DNA from: Thermogutta sp.
GTDB taxonomy: Bacteria > Planctomycetota > Planctomycetia > Pirellulales > Thermoguttaceae
Direction of reading: 5' to 3'
DNA: 5,788 nucleotides
NCBI RefSeq assembly: GCF_014359955.1
Contig: NZ_JACIYL010000224.1
Coordinates: 1-5,788 of the forward strand
The notes beneath the pieces were generated by a model. That model ran no database searches. It worked only from the letters and a program-made list of their open reading frames with translations, and was not told the origin of the DNA. Shown piece by piece: positions 1 to 5,614 of the stretch (the first letter of the stretch is position 1; every line of letters starts with the position of its first letter). Made by a program: the position numbers and the translations under genes.

Positions 1-448
1 ACGGGGGCGTCTCGATGCTGCCCGAAGGAGCTTGCGATGTCGTCTCGGCGGATTCCAGAGGGACGGCCCTGGGAGGTGACGGAGGCGCGGCCGGTGGTTT
101 TCGCGGAGGTTCTTCTTCGAGCGGCATCAACTCCACAACGTCGTCCGCCAGCGAGAGTTCCTCTTCATTCTTGAGAGGTGCCTCTTCCAGGGGACGCAGA
201 ACCAGCGGTTCGATTTTCTGTCGCGGATTTCTGGCCGCCCATTCCGCTTCGATCTGGCTCATCAAGCGCTGGGCCAGAAGCCGTGAGAGATACCCCTGCT
301 CCACAAGGATGCGAGCGGCCATGGCTGCGTTGATGGGCTTGGGCGTCTTCAATGAGCGGGCCACATGCGCCCGAAGCTCCGCCAGGACTTCGGGGGGGAC
401 AAGGTCTTTTTCTTCGAGGACTTTGAAGAGCGCTTCCGCAGGAATCAT
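1..448 (-). CDS. Protein of unknown function, N-terminal part, runs off the left edge
   Basis: The N-terminal 149 codons are present and the gene continues past the window edge. Start choice: ATG at 448 is the first start codon after an in-frame TAA 17 codons upstream; the only purine-rich stretch (GGGAGGAAAGG) lies rather far away, ending about 16 bases before the ATG. Residues 1-70 look like a helical domain beginning MIPAEALFKVLEEKDLVPPE, with an LVEQGYLSRLLAQRLM segment at about 48-63. That segment resembles an 'LVxxGxLTxxQAxxLL' module I associate with the N-termini of planctomycete kinases and hypothetical proteins; this is recall, not a search. From about residue 86 the chain becomes low-complexity, first Glu-rich (EEEL, LEEE), then Pro/Ala-rich (PPRKPPAAPPSPP), as in a flexible linker to a domain outside the window. 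There is no signal peptide in the visible part. It follows the second ExbD gene on the same strand after a 127-base gap, so operon membership is uncertain. Function is not recognised. Confidence 0.75.
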   Translation of the reverse strand, partial: MIPAEALFKVLEEKDLVPPEVLAELRAHVARSLKTPKPINAAMAARILVEQGYLSRLLAQRLMSQIEAEWAARNPRQKIEPLVLRPLEEAPLKNEEELSLADDVVELMPLEEEPPRKPPAAPPSPPRAVPLESAETTSQAPSGSIETPP

Positions 449-493
449 GATCTTTTGTCCAGCGCCTTTCCTCCCGTGTTCTTGAATGTTGCC

Positions 494-543
494 GCCTTAA
501 ACTGACATTTGACCTTTATCTTTTAAGGATGTGTTTTTAAGGC
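494..543. repeat. AT-rich intergenic patch with repeated CCTTAA/TTAAGG elements
   Basis: The gap between the zinc-ribbon ExbD gene and the left-edge gene is clearly more AT-rich than its surroundings. It holds GCCTTAAA at 494-501, TTTTAAGG at 521-528 and TTTAAGGC at 536-543. The outer two form an exact 8-base inverted repeat 34 bases apart, and the middle copy is a direct repeat of the right one. A related palindrome, CCTTTTTAAAAGG, covers 571-583 at the ExbD stop codon. It could be an operator or promoter patch for the left-edge gene, but no convincing -35/-10 pair reads leftwards, and no stem followed by a U-run marks a terminator. Chance is possible at this AT content. Confidence 0.35.
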
Positions 544-575
544 TGTGCGGTTGGAGTTTCGCTTCAAAATCCTTT

Positions 576-1190
576 TTAAAAGGCCGTATCTTCCACGGTG
601 GCCAGTCGGATCCGTTCCATACCTACGGCGTTCCCCGCATCGAGTGCCTTGACAACCGTCTCGTGGCGACATTGGGGGTCTGCCAGAACTAACAGACCGG
701 TCCGTCCCGGGGCTCCTTTTCCCAATTCGCCCAGCTTCGCTTCTCGCAACTTATTGAGAAGCTCCTGATCGCTGGGAGCATCCTCTCCGTCGACCGTGAT
801 ATTGTTATCACGGTCGATACGCACGATGACGAAGTCGCTCTCGTTTTCCAATTCTTCCAGCGTTTGAGCCTGGGCCGTCTTTTCCTGCTTGTCGGACGGT
901 GGCATTTCAAGAGCTTTTTGCAGGCTGAATGCCGCCGTCATCATAAAGAATATCAACAACTGGAACACGACGTCCACCATCGGCGTCATGTCCATAACCT
1001 CTTCGGGCATCTCCGGCCGGGTGAACCTGATGGGGACGCTCTGCGCTTCCTCGCCGGCCTCGACAGAGGGCTTCGAGGGGCCATCAAACGGGATGACGTG
1101 TCCACATGCCGGGCAGGGACCGGATGTGCCGCGAAGATTGTCGGCCACCGTTACGACCGTTCCACATTGTGGACATTTTACGCGAAGCAT
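576..1190 (-). CDS. exbD: ExbD/TolR-family protein with N-terminal zinc ribbon
   Basis: A 204-residue predicted inner-membrane stator component of an ExbB-ExbD proton channel. An N-terminal zinc ribbon has Cys6, Cys9, Cys26 and Cys29 (CPQC, then CPAC). A short charged stretch leads to the ExbD signature at about 67-88 (MDMTPMVDVVFQLLIFFMM). Asp73 in TPMVD aligns with the essential transmembrane Asp25 of E. coli ExbD. Residues about 90-204 would be the periplasmic domain, with the usual ExbD-like end (LVLADPQCRHETVVKALDAG, then IRLATV). With this topology the zinc ribbon is cytoplasmic. Start: the open frame reaches a TTG at 1235, but ATG at 1190 has AGGA 7 bases upstream and places the ribbon at the N-terminus, so I prefer it. 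It lies 84 bases downstream of the other ExbD gene and is the last gene of the cluster before an AT-rich gap. The ExbD assignment is firm; the role of the ribbon is unknown. Confidence 0.9.
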   Translation of the reverse strand: MLRVKCPQCGTVVTVADNLRGTSGPCPACGHVIPFDGPSKPSVEAGEEAQSVPIRFTRPEMPEEVMDMTPMVDVVFQLLIFFMMTAAFSLQKALEMPPSDKQEKTAQAQTLEELENESDFVIVRIDRDNNITVDGEDAPSDQELLNKLREAKLGELGKGAPGRTGLLVLADPQCRHETVVKALDAGNAVGMERIRLATVEDTAF

Positions 1191-1197
1191 GCCGGCG

Positions 1198-1201
1198 TCC
1201 T
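1198..1201 (-). promoter_or_regulatory. Ribosome binding site deciding the start of the zinc-ribbon ExbD gene
   Basis: The minus strand reads TCAGGACGCCGGC directly before ATG 1190, giving an AGGA core with a 7-base spacer. The competing TTG at 1235 is preceded by pyrimidine-rich sequence with no purine core. This is the main reason to shorten the gene by 15 codons. Confidence 0.55.
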
Positions 1202-1274
1202 GAGTTTTTTCAAGCTCGCACTCGACGATCGTCAAAAATGCCGGAGGAAGAAATGACAGACCATGCCGCTCGGT

Positions 1275-1763
1275 TCAATCTTTCTCCATCACCCCGATAT
1301 AAATGCGAACCCCTTCCACTTCACTGATGTCTTCGAGAATCCTCGCCACCTCCTTGTGTTTGAGCTTTCGCTCCGCCTTGACAATCACATCCCGCTTGCC
1401 GCTGAGCAGCCCTTCACGCACCGCGGCCACAAGCTGTTGTCGCTGTTGCTGAGGGTCGTCGGGCAGGGGAGTGCCCACTTTTCCGTCCGCAAGGTACACG
1501 GCCGGGGGCATGTTGTCACCCTGATAGGCGACTGTGATGATTGTCGCCTGGGCGGGATTGGCGCCTTTGCCATATCGGGCAGGGGGAAGTTCCAGAGCCC
1601 GCCCAACATCCATGGATGAGGCCACCAGAAAGAAAATGAGCAGAAGGAAGGTGACGTCGATCATCGGCGTGATGTCGAAATCCACCGATTCCTGGCGAGG
1701 TCGGCGGAAAACGATGGCCTCGGATTCGTCACCCACCACACGTGTCCAAACGTCGCTACTCAT
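1275..1763 (-). CDS. exbD: ExbD/TolR-family biopolymer transport protein
   Basis: A 162-residue protein, slightly longer than E. coli ExbD (141). Residues 1-28 are a cytoplasmic N-terminus. The signature VDFDITPMIDVTFLLLIFFL spans about 27-46 and forms the single membrane helix. Asp36 in ITPMID matches the proton-carrying Asp25 of E. coli ExbD. The rest is a periplasmic domain: a strand-rich part around 72-97 (ATIITVAY, VYLADGKVG), a Gln-rich helix around 104-118, and a conserved-looking end (VIVKAERKLKHKEVARILED, then VRIYIGVMEKD). ExbD dimers sit inside an ExbB pentamer and use the proton gradient to move a periplasmic partner. It begins 66 bases after the ExbB-like gene ends, as expected for one operon. 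The ATG at 1763 is the sensible start although only a weak GGA precedes it. It lacks the zinc ribbon of its neighbour and differs clearly outside the membrane signature, so the two are not a recent duplication. Confidence 0.93.
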   Translation of the reverse strand: MSSDVWTRVVGDESEAIVFRRPRQESVDFDITPMIDVTFLLLIFFLVASSMDVGRALELPPARYGKGANPAQATIITVAYQGDNMPPAVYLADGKVGTPLPDDPQQQRQQLVAAVREGLLSGKRDVIVKAERKLKHKEVARILEDISEVEGVRIYIGVMEKD

Positions 1764-1829
1764 CGTGGATATCCAGGCATATGCAACAGCATTCGCGAAT
1801 ATTGAACATCGATTTGTTTTAGACTGTTG

Positions 1830-2549
1830 CTATTCGGTACGAAACGTTCGCTCGGCTGTGGCACGGGCAGTCGGGGTTGGTGCCGGCGGTGGTGTGGCTG
1901 GACCCTCGGCACGAACTCCCGCACTTTTGAGCATATCGAGGAGGCGGTTGAGGCCCGAGCTGACGTAGTCTTCCAGCTTGCGAATTTGGATGCTCGCGGA
2001 TGCCGCGCAAAGGACCAGCGGAATAGCGATCGCCAGGCCGATGGCCGTTGTGACGAGGGCCAGACTGATATCGTCGGCGAGTTTGGTGGGGTCCACCTTT
2101 TCACCGCCCGAAAGTTTGGCGAAGGCTCCCATCATGCCCAGCACCGTCCCAAACAGCCCCAGCATGGGCGCACTTTTGATGACGGTGTAGATCCAGGAGA
2201 GACGGTATTCGAGATCGGCAAGGACGTCCCGTTGGAAGCGTTCCACGAGGAGCGTGCGGAGGCGGGAAAGGCCCAGCCGCCGGTTGAGCAGGGCCAGTCG
2301 GACCAGTTGGGGTAACGCGCGGCTGTCCTCGGCGCACATGTCGGCTGCAGCCGTGAAATCTCCCCGTGTGATGAGGTCTTCCACGCGCTGAAGGAATTCC
2401 TCCTGCTGCTGTTCCGTGACGAACCGAACGCGACGAATTCGGCGGACAAGCATCACCATGCAGAACGCACCCCAAAGAGCCACGAGGGCAAGGGCCGCGT
2501 AATCCGCATTTCCCAAGTAAGTCGTGATCGTGCTCAGGTCGAGTCTCAT
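1830..2549 (-). CDS. exbB: MotA/TolQ/ExbB-family proton channel protein
   Basis: A 239-residue inner-membrane protein, close to the usual ExbB/TolQ length. Three membrane helices are visible: about 15-35 (DYAALALVALWGAFCMVMLV), about 118-142 and about 160-184. The family signatures are the second helix, APMLGLFGTVLGMMGAF, and the third, ISLALVTTAIGLAIAIPLV; Thr135 and Thr167/168 sit where ExbB and TolQ carry channel-lining threonines. A cytoplasmic helical segment (about 38-115) lies between helices 1 and 2, as in ExbB. The C-terminal tail is Pro/Ala/Thr-rich (ATPPPAPTPTARATA, about 218-232), a likely disordered extension. Start: the frame opens at a GTG at 2636, but ATG at 2549 gives a normal ExbB N-terminus (MRLDLSTITTYLGNADYAAL) immediately before helix 1. 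Neither start has a clear ribosome site, so a 268-residue form cannot be excluded. It is followed 66 bases later by ExbD, the usual partner. Confidence 0.92.
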   Translation of the reverse strand: MRLDLSTITTYLGNADYAALALVALWGAFCMVMLVRRIRRVRFVTEQQQEEFLQRVEDLITRGDFTAAADMCAEDSRALPQLVRLALLNRRLGLSRLRTLLVERFQRDVLADLEYRLSWIYTVIKSAPMLGLFGTVLGMMGAFAKLSGGEKVDPTKLADDISLALVTTAIGLAIAIPLVLCAASASIQIRKLEDYVSSGLNRLLDMLKSAGVRAEGPATPPPAPTPTARATAERTFRTE

Positions 2550-2686
2550 GGGTCTGTTGAGTGGCCGTTTTGCTGGAAGCTCACAAAGATAAAGGAACGC
2601 TGATCGTTCTCCCGGCGAGTTGGCGAAGTTGCTCACCCGCGCCGTTTCTCACCGAGTTCAAAACCATCCCCAGCGTGATAACGGGC

Positions 2687-2705
2687 GGGCACCGCGTCTG
2701 TGCCC
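2687..2705 (-). other. Hairpin in the gap before the ExbB-like gene
   Basis: GGGCAC at 2687-2692 and GTGCCC at 2700-2705 pair exactly around a 7-base loop. The element lies 21 bases past the stop codon of the single-pass membrane protein and 138 bases before ATG 2549. No U-run follows on the minus strand, so it does not look like an intrinsic terminator. It might be an RNA processing or stability element that sets different levels of the two parts of the operon, or chance in GC-rich sequence. The rest of the 176-base gap holds nothing else I can support. Confidence 0.3.
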
Positions 2706-2725
2706 ACGACCAGTCTGCATCATTT

Positions 2726-3586
2726 TTATCGATATTGTTGAGAAATGACATAGAAGGCGAAACCGCTTCCCTCGCGTCGAATGCCAAATCGCGTGGAACT
2801 CACCCGATCGGCCCGGCTGCCGGCATGGGCGCGTTCCAGGGCAGCGAGCTGGGCTTCGACTTCCGGGGGAAGAAACTTGAGAATGATGCGATTGTCCGCG
2901 TCGATTCCCGCTTTGGCCAGCAACTGCTTGTCCGCCTCCTGGAGGTCACCACGCTGCCAGGTGAGATAGAAGCGTTTTTCCGCGTCGGCCGGTCCGATCC
3001 GCACCCTCGGCTGGGGTTGTGAAAACCCCGATGCGTACTGAACTTTGTTTCCCGGAAGGAGGACCCCCAGTTCAATTTTGAAGTAGTCGAGCTGACGAGC
3101 GTAGGTATCCAGGGTGTTGCCCTTGTCGAAAAAGATCTCCCATCGCCGCGGAACACCGCTGCCACCGGTGCCGCCAGCGCCACTACGGACGGGGGAGCCT
3201 TTCGGGCCGCCACGCTCCGTGGATTCCGGATCGGCCACAAGCGGGTTTTCCAGATCGGCCAGTCGAGCGGCTACCACGTCGGCCACCGAGGCCAGAGCAT
3301 CCTGAAGCTCCGGCTCTTCCAGTTCTTCTTCCTGACCGGGGGGTTCCGTGTTGATTTCCATCTCCGGTCCCAGGGGCAGTCCTCCCTCGCCGATCGGTTG
3401 ATAGCTCACTGGAACCGCTACCTGGGAAATATGAGAACGTTCTGTCAGCCAGATGATGAAAAGCCCCAGCACACAGATCCCCAGCAAAATCAGGCAGGAA
3501 ATTATGGCACTGACCGCGCGATCGTAGGCTGTCACGCGGAGAGCATAGCCGGGATCGTTGAATATCGGTGCGCTGCGCTCCGTCAT
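2726..3586 (-). CDS. Single-pass membrane protein with TonB-like layout, unrecognised C-terminal domain
   Basis: A 286-residue protein. Residues 1-24 are a short cytoplasmic N-terminus, and one strong membrane helix covers about 25-47 (AVSAIISCLILLGICVLGLF in its core). Then come a Gly/Pro/Glu-rich linker (about 64-96, including EPPGQEEELEEPELQ), a Gly/Ser-rich spacer (about 125-145, GAGGTGGSG), and a folded domain from about 147 to the end (RRWEIFFDKGNTLDTYARQL, DYFKIELGVLLPG, KRFYLTWQRGDLQEADKQLL, GSGFAFYVISQQYR). This layout is that of a TonB/TolA-like transducer anchored in the inner membrane and reaching into the periplasm. I see no TonB C-terminal motif and no His in the helix as in TonB, so the likeness is topological only. 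It sits just before ExbB, where a periplasmic partner would fit. ATG 3586 overlaps the stop of a possible upstream small gene in ATGA and lacks a clear ribosome site. The domain feels lineage-specific; function is inferred. Confidence 0.82.
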   Translation of the reverse strand: MTERSAPIFNDPGYALRVTAYDRAVSAIISCLILLGICVLGLFIIWLTERSHISQVAVPVSYQPIGEGGLPLGPEMEINTEPPGQEEELEEPELQDALASVADVVAARLADLENPLVADPESTERGGPKGSPVRSGAGGTGGSGVPRRWEIFFDKGNTLDTYARQLDYFKIELGVLLPGNKVQYASGFSQPQPRVRIGPADAEKRFYLTWQRGDLQEADKQLLAKAGIDADNRIILKFLPPEVEAQLAALERAHAGSRADRVSSTRFGIRREGSGFAFYVISQQYR

Positions 3587-3735
3587 TGTTCGTCTGTCAG
3601 GAACAGGTCTCTCTTCTCGCCGTTGGGCAAAAAACTGTTCCAGGCACTTTCAAGAGAACCGGTTTTATGGGAAGAGGTTGCGTTTCTCCCCTCAATTTCC
3701 ATGTCACGATTGGCCATGGCATTCCATTTCACCAT
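3583..3735 (-). CDS. Possible small gene, 50 codons, overlapping the next start
   Basis: An open frame from ATG 3735 to TGA 3585-3583 encodes 50 residues (starts MVKWNAMANRDMEIEGR, ends NGEKRDLFLTDEQ). It fills most of the 180-base gap between the toroid/HEAT gene and the single-pass membrane protein gene. Its stop shares ATGA with the start of the latter (ATG 3586), a classic arrangement for translational coupling, and that downstream gene has no ribosome site of its own. Against it: no good ribosome site precedes ATG 3735 (in-frame ATGs at 3717 and 3702 are alternatives), third-position GC is not distinctive, and I recognise no family. The product would be small, hydrophilic and without a membrane segment or signal peptide. 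It could be a real small protein, a translated leader, or chance. Confidence 0.3.
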   Translation of the reverse strand: MVKWNAMANRDMEIEGRNATSSHKTGSLESAWNSFLPNGEKRDLFLTDEQ

Positions 3736-3766
3736 CCGAGCATATCACACACGGCTTCTCGGGCCG

Positions 3767-5446
3767 TCAATCAAAACTGGCCGTTGGGTCGATTTGTCGA
3801 TACCAGGCTTTCCATTTTTCCACAGCCGCCTGCCGTTCTGTTTCGCTGAAATTCGGACGGAGGCCGCCTTCGAACCGGCGGCTGAGCCGGCGAAGGGCTC
3901 TGTCGGCGGCCAGGACGACCTCCGGATTGGGATCGTTGAGCGCGAAAATGAGGACAGGGGCGTTGCGGAGATCTCCGCTGCGTCCCAGCGCTGTGAGGGC
4001 GGCGATTTTCGCTTCTGGACGATCGCTGGCGGCAAGCCGGCGCAGTTGCTCTTCCCGATCAGAGACAAGCAGTCGCACCTGCTGCGGGGGCAGGCTCTCC
4101 AAGGCCTCGATGACGCCCAGGACCTGCGATTTCTCGCCCGAGTTCAAAATGGCGATCAGATCCTCCGGCGTCGTCCGCAGTGGCAGAGCCACCACCTGCC
4201 CGTTTTTAACAATGGCGTTGTCGGTTTCTTTGGGGAGTCCGCGGGCACCGACCAGGACGCCGGGTCCAAAATCCCGCACCCGTTCGATGCTCTGTTTCGT
4301 GGATCGCACCAGAAAAAGGATGGCGAACGCCGTGTCCGGCACGGGGCCGCATTGGTGATTCCAGCTTCCATCACTGTTTTGAGTCTTCAGAATGAAGTCG
4401 GCACCAGCCTCGTACCAGCCCGGAATGGTGCTTCCCGGCCCATCAACAAGTTCACGAAAGGTGAAATACCGCTCCAGGGTGTAGAGGTAGTAGTAGTTGT
4501 ACATTCCCGACGGAATTTTAAAGTTGTTGTGGATGTAGGCGTTGCCGCGCTGGAGACAGGCTCGGAGAGCGACCGGATCGATTGACAGGCGGAGTCGGCC
4601 GCTGGCCCGCGCGTTGTCAATTCGTTGCAGGGCAGGGGGCAGATCGGTTTCGGGAGCGGTGATGCGCTGTCTGTCTAAAAGAGAAGCGAGGACGTAGGCA
4701 CTGCCCACCCCCGCAACGGCCATACCGATGCGCACGCTATTCTGGGGAATTAATTGCGGGCCCGGCGCCACCTGACCCTGGTATCCGTAACCTCCGCTGG
4801 GATCCTGTGTTCGCAGGAGCCACAGGGCCACGCGGTTGAGAGGCTCGGAGGGGACAGAGAAACCGGCCTGGATGGCCTCCCATAAACCGAGCACGGCGTA
4901 CTGCGTTTGGGATGTGTCGCCGGTCGCGGCATGTGTGTGCCCAGGGGGATACCCCCAACCGCCGTGCGGCTTCTGCCGATACAAAAGATAATCCATGATG
5001 GCCTGGATTTCCCGGCGATAATTCTGCGGATCATAGGTGCACAGGAAGATGAGCGAGAGGCCTGTGCTGTAGATGTCCCAGGTTCCAATGTCGAAATCCT
5101 GCGGCTGGCCGCTTTGCGGAATCCGCTGACTGATCTCCCGCGCCGCTTCGAGGATCACGGGATGATTGGCCGGACGATGGGCCTTGATCATGGCCAGGCC
5201 GTTGAGGGCCCAGGCCCCGATCTGCATTCCGCTGTAATGGGAATCAGGCTTTTCCAGAAAAGCCAGCCCGCGTTCCACAGCTTGCCGCACAACAGGGCTG
5301 TCCGGGGAAAGCTGCCCCATCGCCGGTTGCCCAGCAGTCAGGCACAGGACGACAAGAATCACGCTGACCGGCACAGAGCCCCCAGCCTCGACCCGGAACG
5401 GGAAATCCAGCGTGCGGCCGTCAGCCAGAACACCGTTCGTCGGCAC
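3767..5446 (-). CDS. Exported prenyltransferase/squalene-cyclase-like toroid protein with HEAT-repeat tail
   Basis: A 559-residue protein. GTG 5446 is the first possible start, four codons after an in-frame TAA, with AAGGA 9 bases upstream. A hydrophobic stretch at about 25-38 (VPVSVILVVLCLTA) and a likely cleavage after AMG (residues 42-44) suggest a signal peptide; a GTG at 5374 is an alternative start. Residues about 50-400 form an alpha/alpha-toroid with QW-like repeats: QKPHGGW at 158-164, QDPSGGY at 214-220 and QNSDGSW at 356-362. The DXDD acid motif of squalene-hopene cyclase is not seen; only PDTAFAILFL occurs after the third repeat, so catalysis as a terpene cyclase is doubtful. There is no thioester motif of the alpha-2-macroglobulin type. 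Residues about 427-523 are helical HEAT-like repeats (clearest at 478-523, IAALTALGRSGD, NPEVVLAADRALRRL), and the tail carries a WKAWY motif. It is the first gene after a strong promoter and probably leads the ExbB-ExbD operon. Likely a periplasmic binding or scaffold protein; substrate unknown. Confidence 0.87.
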   Translation of the reverse strand: MPTNGVLADGRTLDFPFRVEAGGSVPVSVILVVLCLTAGQPAMGQLSPDSPVVRQAVERGLAFLEKPDSHYSGMQIGAWALNGLAMIKAHRPANHPVILEAAREISQRIPQSGQPQDFDIGTWDIYSTGLSLIFLCTYDPQNYRREIQAIMDYLLYRQKPHGGWGYPPGHTHAATGDTSQTQYAVLGLWEAIQAGFSVPSEPLNRVALWLLRTQDPSGGYGYQGQVAPGPQLIPQNSVRIGMAVAGVGSAYVLASLLDRQRITAPETDLPPALQRIDNARASGRLRLSIDPVALRACLQRGNAYIHNNFKIPSGMYNYYYLYTLERYFTFRELVDGPGSTIPGWYEAGADFILKTQNSDGSWNHQCGPVPDTAFAILFLVRSTKQSIERVRDFGPGVLVGARGLPKETDNAIVKNGQVVALPLRTTPEDLIAILNSGEKSQVLGVIEALESLPPQQVRLLVSDREEQLRRLAASDRPEAKIAALTALGRSGDLRNAPVLIFALNDPNPEVVLAADRALRRLSRRFEGGLRPNFSETERQAAVEKWKAWYRQIDPTASFD

Positions 5447-5455
5447 GGGCGAAGG

Positions 5456-5460
5456 TCCTT
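5456..5460 (-). promoter_or_regulatory. Ribosome binding site of the toroid/HEAT gene
   Basis: AAGGA on the minus strand lies 9 bases before GTG 5446. It is one of the few good Shine-Dalgarno matches in the window. With the in-frame TAA overlapping it, it supports GTG 5446 over the internal GTG at 5374, which has only G-rich sequence upstream. Confidence 0.55.
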
Positions 5461-5522
5461 ATCGAGCACCGGGTTTATCAACAAGCCACGAAATTGGGCG
5501 CAGTTCGATCGCCACAATTTGA

Positions 5523-5551
5523 ATGCTACCGGTCGCTGGAGACCGTGTCAA
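5523..5551 (-). promoter_or_regulatory. Sigma-70-like promoter reading into the toroid/ExbB/ExbD cluster
   Basis: On the minus strand TTGACA (5551-5546) is a perfect -35 box. It is followed by a 17-base spacer and TAGCAT (5528-5523), a 4-of-6 match to TATAAT that keeps the key first TA and last T. Transcription would start near 5516 and give a leader of about 70 bases before GTG 5446. The site lies in the 156-base gap after the right-edge gene, where an operon promoter is expected. I see no operator-like palindrome over it. A start site has not been measured, so this is a sequence match only. Confidence 0.6.
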
Positions 5552-5597
5552 CGAAAGGGCTGCATCTTGGGGGTTGGGCTTCGGCTTATTCACAGAT

Positions 5598-5614
5598 GCC
5601 ACTCACGGAGTGGC
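5598..5614 (-). other. Inverted repeat at the stop codon of the right-edge gene
   Basis: GCCACTC (5598-5604) and GAGTGGC (5608-5614) pair perfectly around a 3-base loop that overlaps the TGA stop of the right-edge gene. It could help end or stabilise that transcript. However, no U-run follows on the minus strand, and on the plus strand only TTT follows, so it is not a convincing intrinsic terminator. Confidence 0.3.

Noticed and set aside
15..485. A 156-codon plus-strand open frame at the left edge
   Set aside because: Its product is Ser/Arg/Gly-rich and low in complexity, while the opposite strand gives a coherent helical domain with a linker.
508..540. TTGACC in the AT-rich gap as a plus-strand promoter
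   Set aside because: No good -10 box at the right spacing, and no plus-strand gene for it to serve.
1827..2315. A 162-codon plus-strand open frame opposite the ExbB-like gene
   Set aside because: The minus strand carries unmistakable ExbB signatures here; the plus-strand product has no recognisable features.
2581..2751. A 56-codon minus-strand frame (MSFLNNIDKNDADW...) bridging the gap before exbB
   Set aside because: It starts inside the single-pass protein gene in another frame, has no suitable ribosome site, and its codon use is not distinctive. It is possible but weaker than the 3583-3735 frame.
3746..3770. Stem ACGGC/GCCGT just after the toroid/HEAT gene as a terminator
   Set aside because: Only five base pairs, with no U-run after it on the minus strand.
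3398..4585. A 395-codon plus-strand open frame spanning two minus-strand genes
   Set aside because: It lies opposite the well-supported toroid/HEAT gene and the start of the single-pass protein gene, and crosses the gap between them. Its translation shows no domain, and long antisense frames are common in GC-rich coding DNA.
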